Shown: positions 59,285 to 64,000 of the stretch, in pieces
Numbering within the stretch: position 1 is the stretch's first letter
How the letters are laid out: every line of letters starts with the position of its first letter
Origin: Adiantum capillus-veneris
Taxonomy: Eukaryota > Streptophyta > Polypodiopsida > Polypodiales > Pteridaceae
DNA: 64,000 nucleotides
Assembly: GCA_014529385.2 (NCBI GenBank)
Contig: CM043970.1
Coordinates: 61,013,523-61,077,522, forward strand
Direction of reading: 5' to 3'
Translations under genes and position numbers: made by a program
Notes under the pieces: generated by a model
The model's input: the letters and a program-made list of their open reading frames with translations, nothing else
Told to the model about the DNA's origin: nothing
Databases searched by the model: none

Positions 59285-62200
59285 ATGGCTTCTAGCAGTG
59301 AAAGTGGCAATTTGTTGCACATTCGCAAGCTTGAAGGTGCCCATAACTTTGCTATATGGAAGAAGCAATGTTATAATGTGATGTTGCAGAAGAAACAGGC
59401 GGAACCTATTAAGTTACAGGGTGTGAAACCGGTTGATATGGAGGTTGAAGAATGGGAAGAAGTGGACGAGTTAGCTCGCTCCACGATCATGCTTTCGGTG
59501 TCTGACAATTTACTCTTCAATGTAGAGAATGAGCAGACAGCATGGGGCATGTGGAAGCGTTTAGACGAGTTGTATGCACAGCAGAGTGCTGCCAGTAAAG
59601 TGTATTGGCTTAAGAAGCTTATGGATCTCCGCATGAAGGAGGGCACGCACATGTCAGTGCACCTCAATGAATTCAATTCTATTTTCAGCCAACTGACAGA
59701 GCTGAAATTCACGATTGATGAGGAGTTCAAAGCTACTTTTCTGCTATGCACATTGCCTGAGAGTTGGGATGTATTCCGGACAGCTCTTAGTAACTCAAGT
59801 GCATCACTTAAGTATGCAGATGTAGAGAATTCTCTCTTGATGGAAGAGATGAACAAGAAGAACACCACAGGTGGGTCTTCTAATGCATTGCACTTGAGAG
59901 GCAGGTCTCAACAGAGGGAGAAATCTGACAGTAAGAACAAGGCACGCAGCAAATCTCGTAGGAAAGATGTTGTGTGTCATCATTGTGGAAAGAAAGGGCA
60001 TTATAAACGGGAATGCTATGAGTGGAAGAAAGAGAAGAACAAGGGTGCTGAAACTGATGCAAAGGACAAGGGAAATGCCAAGAAGAGCACTGTGTTGATT
60101 GAGGAAATCAAAGTTGCTAGTAGTTGTGACAGTGACAGCAGCACTGATGTACTCAATGCCTCTTATGTGGATGCACATACCCTTGCTATGGGTTCTGATG
60201 TGGACATGCATACTTGGATTCTTGATTCAGGTGCCTCCTTTCATGTAACACCTCATAGGGATTGGTTTACACAGTACTCAGATGAGGTGCAAGGCACTGT
60301 TTATTTGGGAGATAACTATGCATGTGACATTGCAGGTATTGGCAGTGTCCAGTTTTCTTTTGCTGATGGTATGACTTTTGTTTTGCACAAAGTGCGTCAT
60401 GTGCCACAACTCAAGAAGAGTTTGATTAGTACAGGGCAGCTAGATGATGCAGGCTATCACACCACTTTTGGTGATAGTAAGTGGAAAATTTGTAAAGGGG
60501 CCCGGATTGTAGCCAAGGGTTGTAAATCGGACACTTTGTATCCTTTGCATGTATCTAGTGTGCGTGACCATGTTGTCGCCGTAACCGAGCAGCCAAGTGT
60601 TTCTTTGTGGCATGGCCGGTTGGGACACATGAGTAAAAGAGGAATGGAAACTCTGTCTCGTTGTGGTTATTTGCCATGTTTGAGGTATGCTGATTTTTCT
60701 CATTGTGAGCACTGTATTTATGGTAAGCACAGTCAAACACCGCACAAAAGGTCTATTTCTTTGAAGTCTGACAGGTTAGACTTAGTGCATTCCGATGTAT
60801 GTGAAATGCCACAGTTGTCCTTAGGGGGAAAGAAATATTTTGTCTCGTTTATCGATGATGCTACACGTAAGGTGTGGGTGTATCCAATACGTGCTAAAAG
60901 CGATGTTTTGGATACTTTCAAGAAGTTTCTTGCGTTTGTTGAGAATCAAACTGAAAAGAAGCTTAGGTCTTTGCGCTCAGACAATGGGGGGGAGTATGTA
61001 TCAAAAGCATTTATTGACTTTTGTGCTACTAAAGGTATTAAAAGAGAGCTCACGGCTCCTTTTAATCCCTCTCAGAATGGAGTTGCAGAAAGATTGAACC
61101 GGACTATCCAAGAGAAAGTTCGGAGTATGTTGTCACATGCTGCATTACCTCATGGTTTTTGGGCAGAAACTGTGCAAACAGCTATTCACTTGATTAATCG
61201 CTCACCTAGCAAGGCTTTGGGTGGAAAGGTGCCTGAGGAGGTGTGGTCTGGCAAGCCACCCTCATATGCACATTTAAGAGTGTTTGGTTGTGAGGCCTAT
61301 GTTCACATCCGGAGTGAACTGCGCACCAAACTAGAACCAAAGTCTCATAAATGCATTTTCCTAGGATATGGTGAGGATGGTGAAATGGGGTATAGATTAT
61401 GGGATCCCGCATTACTCAAAATCATACGCAGCAATGATGTCATCTTCAATGAGAATTGCATGCACAAACAGCCCACAAAGGTCGAGGAAGTGCGCCGGGT
61501 TGTTTTTCGTGAAGATGTTACATATGGACAGCCAAGAAGGCCCAATGTTCAGCAGCCTTTACATGCTGAAAATGGTGCTGAAAATCAGCCATTAGCTGTT
61601 GAAAATCAGCCCCAACAAGTTGCCATTGATGCACCACAGGTAGGGGAACAGGTTGATGCTCCTAGACTGCCCGTTGTTGCGATGCAACAGGCTGAACAGC
61701 CTGCTGTTTTTGATCGTTTACAGGCTGAAAATCCACCTGTAATGGATCATTGGGTGCGTAGGTCTACTCGGGTGACAAGGCCCCCCGATAGATATGAACC
61801 GTCTTTGGACTATGTCATGCTTACTGATTGTGGTGAGCCGTCTTGCTATAAAGAGGCTATGCAACGGGAAGACAGTAAGAAATGGTTCAAAGCAATGGTT
61901 TCGGAAATGCAGTCTTTGGAGAAAAACCATACATGGGACTTGGTTGATTTGCCTAAAGGGCATAAGGCTCTGCCATGTAAATGGGTTTACAAGACCAAGG
62001 TCACATCTGATGCTTCTTCTAAGTACAAGGCACGTTTGGTTGCTAAAGGGTACAAGCAAAAGCATGGTGTGGATTTTGATGAGATTTTTTCTCCTGTTGT
62101 AAAGCTTGCCACATTACGTCTTGTTTTAGGCCTGGTTGCTTCTGAAGATATGGAGTTAAAGCAAATGGATGTCAAAACAGCGTTTTTGCATGGCGATTTG

Positions 62201-63385
62201 CTTGAGATGATCTATATGATGCAGCCAGAAGGTTTTGTGTCAAAGGGGCAAGAGAAGAAAGTATGTAGACTCTTGAAGAGCTTGTATGGTTTGAAACAGT
62301 CTCCCCGTGCATGGTATCACAAGTTTGATACATTCATGAGGTCTCAAGGATACAAAAGAAGTAATTCTGATCACTGTTTGTATATCAAAACGGCAAATGA
62401 TGGATCTCTTCTATTGCTGATTTTGTATGTTGATGACATGCTTATTGCGGGTAAAAATGTGACGGAGTTGGATGCATTACAGCAAAGCTTAAAGAATCGC
62501 TTTGACATGAAGGATCTTGGTGATGCTAATCATATTTTGGGCATGCGTATCTCTCGAGATAGACCCAACAGGCGTCTGTATCTATCTCAACGAGATTATG
62601 TTAATAAGGTGCTACATCGTTTTCATATGGATGGGGGAAAGGCACTTGGTACTCCGCTGCCTCCATATGTAAAACTGACTGCACATGACTGCCCAAACAC
62701 AGATGATATGCGGGCTGAAATGGCCAAGATTCCTTATGCATCAGCCGTTGGCAGTTTGATGTATGCTATGGTTGCTACACGTCCGGACATTGCATTTGCG
62801 GTGGGAGTGGTAAGCAGGTACATGAGCAATCCTGGCAAAAAGCATTGGGAAGCAGTGAAGTGTATCTTGAGATACTTGAAAGGCACTAAAGACTTGTGCA
62901 TTTGTTTTGGGAAGAGTGAGACATCTGTGCATGGCTTTACAGATGCAGATTTTGCTGGACATCCAGATTGCAGGAAGTCTACCTCTGGATATGTGTTTAC
63001 ATTCACAAGAGGTGCAGTTTCTTGGATTTCTAGACTGCAAAAATGTGTTGCTTTGTCTACCACTGAGGCTGAGTATGTGGCTGCCACTGAGGCATGCAAA
63101 GAAGCTTTGTGGCTCATGCGTTTGGTAGAAGAGCTTGGCATTAAGTCACCGGTTCCTGTGCTACACTGTGATAGTCAGAGTGCTATTATGCTTGCAAGGA
63201 ATCCTGTTTTTCATGCCAAGACAAAGCACATAGAGGTGAAGTATCATTTTATCAGGAGTGTGCTTGATGACAAGAGCATTACACTTGTCAAGGTGCACAC
63301 AGATGACAATCCTGCAGATCTTTTGACCAAGAGTCTTCCAGCAGAGCGGTTTGCATATTGCCGTCAGATGATGGGTGTTGGATGA
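59285..63385 (+). CDS. Copia-2 gag-pol polyprotein, intact (1366 aa)
   Basis: Start MASSSESGNLLHI at 59285, chosen because it begins the conserved Gag; an in-frame ATG 15 bases upstream is less likely. Domains by residue: Gag about 1-230; zinc knuckle CHHCGKKGHYKREC 231-244; aspartic protease DSGA 314-317; integrase zinc finger from WHGRLGHM (about 442); integrase catalytic D504, D566, E602 (D-61-D-35-E); RT about 900-1130 with YVDD 1048-1051; RNase H from TDADFAG (about 1219), with TTEAEY and DSQSA; tail DLLTKSLPAERF. All catalytic residues expected for a Ty1/copia polyprotein are present and there is no stop or frameshift. The protein makes the particle, cuts itself, copies and integrates the element. 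The truncated 5' LTR probably silences this copy. Confidence 0.95.
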   Translation: MASSSESGNLLHIRKLEGAHNFAIWKKQCYNVMLQKKQAEPIKLQGVKPVDMEVEEWEEVDELARSTIMLSVSDNLLFNVENEQTAWGMWKRLDELYAQQSAASKVYWLKKLMDLRMKEGTHMSVHLNEFNSIFSQLTELKFTIDEEFKATFLLCTLPESWDVFRTALSNSSASLKYADVENSLLMEEMNKKNTTGGSSNALHLRGRSQQREKSDSKNKARSKSRRKDVVCHHCGKKGHYKRECYEWKKEKNKGAETDAKDKGNAKKSTVLIEEIKVASSCDSDSSTDVLNASYVDAHTLAMGSDVDMHTWILDSGASFHVTPHRDWFTQYSDEVQGTVYLGDNYACDIAGIGSVQFSFADGMTFVLHKVRHVPQLKKSLISTGQLDDAGYHTTFGDSKWKICKGARIVAKGCKSDTLYPLHVSSVRDHVVAVTEQPSVSLWHGRLGHMSKRGMETLSRCGYLPCLRYADFSHCEHCIYGKHSQTPHKRSISLKSDRLDLVHSDVCEMPQLSLGGKKYFVSFIDDATRKVWVYPIRAKSDVLDTFKKFLAFVENQTEKKLRSLRSDNGGEYVSKAFIDFCATKGIKRELTAPFNPSQNGVAERLNRTIQEKVRSMLSHAALPHGFWAETVQTAIHLINRSPSKALGGKVPEEVWSGKPPSYAHLRVFGCEAYVHIRSELRTKLEPKSHKCIFLGYGEDGEMGYRLWDPALLKIIRSNDVIFNENCMHKQPTKVEEVRRVVFREDVTYGQPRRPNVQQPLHAENGAENQPLAVENQPQQVAIDAPQVGEQVDAPRLPVVAMQQAEQPAVFDRLQAENPPVMDHWVRRSTRVTRPPDRYEPSLDYVMLTDCGEPSCYKEAMQREDSKKWFKAMVSEMQSLEKNHTWDLVDLPKGHKALPCKWVYKTKVTSDASSKYKARLVAKGYKQKHGVDFDEIFSPVVKLATLRLVLGLVASEDMELKQMDVKTAFLHGDLLEMIYMMQPEGFVSKGQEKKVCRLLKSLYGLKQSPRAWYHKFDTFMRSQGYKRSNSDHCLYIKTANDGSLLLLILYVDDMLIAGKNVTELDALQQSLKNRFDMKDLGDANHILGMRISRDRPNRRLYLSQRDYVNKVLHRFHMDGGKALGTPLPPYVKLTAHDCPNTDDMRAEMAKIPYASAVGSLMYAMVATRPDIAFAVGVVSRYMSNPGKKHWEAVKCILRYLKGTKDLCICFGKSETSVHGFTDADFAGHPDCRKSTSGYVFTFTRGAVSWISRLQKCVALSTTEAEYVAATEACKEALWLMRLVEELGIKSPVPVLHCDSQSAIMLARNPVFHAKTKHIEVKYHFIRSVLDDKSITLVKVHTDDNPADLLTKSLPAERFAYCRQMMGVG

Positions 63386-63453
63386 GTAAGTGCATGATCA
63401 GCTGTTGTATCATAGTTAGCTGATTCTTTGATCTCCCAAGGTACATTGCCTTT

Positions 63454-63464
63454 AGGTGGGAGGT
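63454..63464 (+). promoter_or_regulatory. Polypurine tract of Copia-2
   Basis: AGGTGGGAGGT immediately before the 3' LTR. Confidence 0.88.
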
Positions 63465-63744
63465 TGTTAGGGAATAAAGGCCTAAGTGCCTTGTACTTAT
63501 AACTTATAAGTTAAAAAGACTTATAAGTGAGGGGGCCCTAGTGTGAATGGCCCCCTAGTCACTTACTCATATACTCAAATGTAAAGCCCAAAAGAAAAGA
63601 GCGTGGCTTTTCCCAAAAATTCTACGAGCTCTCTCTCTCTCTCTCACGTTTTCTCTGCGTGTGCTCTTTCTGCGCCAATCTCCTCTTCTCCTTCACTCTC
63701 ATTGCATAGGACAGCAAGTGGGCTCTCTCTCCTGCTCCCCCACA
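63465..63744 (+). repeat. 3' LTR of Copia-2 (280 bp)
   Basis: TGTTAGGGAATAAAGG to CTCCCCCACA. Contains CTTATAAGTT-like short inverted repeats near 63498-63530 and a short (CT)n at 63630-63646. Confidence 0.92.
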
Positions 63745-64000
63745 GGATAGAGTCCTGAGCTTGGAAACTGATTCGGATTAATTTCGGTACCGTTATGCTG
63801 CCGAAATTTTGCCGAATCTAGAGCGTACTAGCTGGATGCAGGTGTTATCTTCCAGGGACTCTTTTTGTAATTCCCTCTCTCTAAATTAAAGAAATACCGA
63901 AAGGGGCGCCAGTCTTTGGGACCTACAGGGTGTCGGTCTCGTGTGCGCAGTGACATTCTAGTCGCTGGACGCAACTGTGTTCTCTTCCCTTCTCAGTGCT
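63745..64000 (+). repeat. 3' LTR of Gypsy-E, second part (runs off window)
   Basis: Matches 52545-52799 of the 5' LTR, including the AAGAAATACCGAAAGGGGCG block (63890-63909). Confidence 0.92.

Larger units (their letters stand above)
58536..63744 (+). mobile_element. Copia-2: Tork-like Ty1/copia element with intact gag-pol, truncated 5' LTR
   Basis: 5' LTR remnant 58536-58729, primer site 58732-58743, leader, uninterrupted polyprotein gene 59285-63385, purine tract 63454-63464, 3' LTR 63465-63744. Same family group as Copia-1: Gag (QKKQ, LQGVKP), protease (DSGASFHVTPH) and RNase H align throughout, but the LTRs differ. Inserted in the Gypsy-E 3' LTR. No target duplication can be shown because the left edge is rearranged. 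Confidence 0.93.
51782..64000 (+). mobile_element. Gypsy-E: chromovirus (Ty3/gypsy with chromodomain), 3' end past window
   Basis: 5' LTR from 51782, gag-pol 52947-57834, 3' UTR, purine tract, then 3' LTR from 58136, which is interrupted by Copia-2 (58447-63744) and resumes at 63745 to the window end. Gag, protease, RT, RNase H, integrase, chromodomain is the chromovirus order. Three frameshifts and an integrase deletion make it defective. In the 3' LTR the segment matching 52101-52540 of the 5' LTR is missing at the Copia-2 site. Confidence 0.9.

Overview
This window is nuclear DNA of a land plant with a large, repeat-rich genome. Evidence: two intron-containing plant genes (a vacuolar iron transporter and a plastid-type lipoyl synthase), LTR retrotransposons with the initiator-tRNA-Met primer site, a chromovirus with a C-terminal chromodomain, and many (GA)n/(CT)n tracts. 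The species cannot be named from sequence alone. Very long repeat-filled introns would suit a fern, a lycophyte or a gymnosperm, but that is a guess. No rRNA, tRNA or CRISPR was seen.

Layout. Positions 1-5644: a Tork/Tnt1-type Ty1/copia element (Copia-1) with one frameshift and two in-frame TAG stops. 5645-9180: remnants of a minus-strand LTR element, then 1.8 kb of A-rich DNA built from AAACTTAA-like units. 9181-19136: old decayed sequence with two copia gene remnants, an LTR-like segment, short tandem duplications, many microsatellites and a long hairpin. 19265-21670: a complete four-exon VIT1-like gene (+). 22543-26324: the last five exons of a plastidial lipoyl synthase gene (-), convergent with VIT1. 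Its largest visible intron holds a deleted Ty3/gypsy element. The 5' exons with the radical-SAM cysteines are absent, so they lie beyond the retroelement block or are lost.

26862-64000 is almost entirely nested LTR elements. Gypsy-B (30248-41159) is broken by a hAT-like element, which holds a Harbinger-like MITE, and by element C1, whose LTR holds a 126-bp Helitron. The target-site evidence is exact in each case. Family C occurs as C0, C1 and a tandem LTR-internal-LTR-internal array (42299-49071) that ends in a 1.6-kb LTR palindrome. C elements have no gag or pol that I can recognise. They carry one ORF of about 456-500 codons of unknown function: a charged coiled coil, Asp/His-rich KHDDL repeats, a family-specific domain, and a C-terminus that resembles a chromodomain. 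Gypsy-E (51782 to past the window end) is a chromovirus with frameshifts. Its 3' LTR is split by Copia-2 (58536-63744), which has an intact 1366-codon gag-pol frame but a truncated 5' LTR.

The two cellular genes have no evident functional link beyond iron (vacuolar Fe storage; an Fe-S enzyme). The most novel-looking item is family C: a chromodomain-like tail on a protein without pol suggests a non-autonomous chromovirus derivative that may be targeted by that tail. This is inference from sequence reading, not from a database search.
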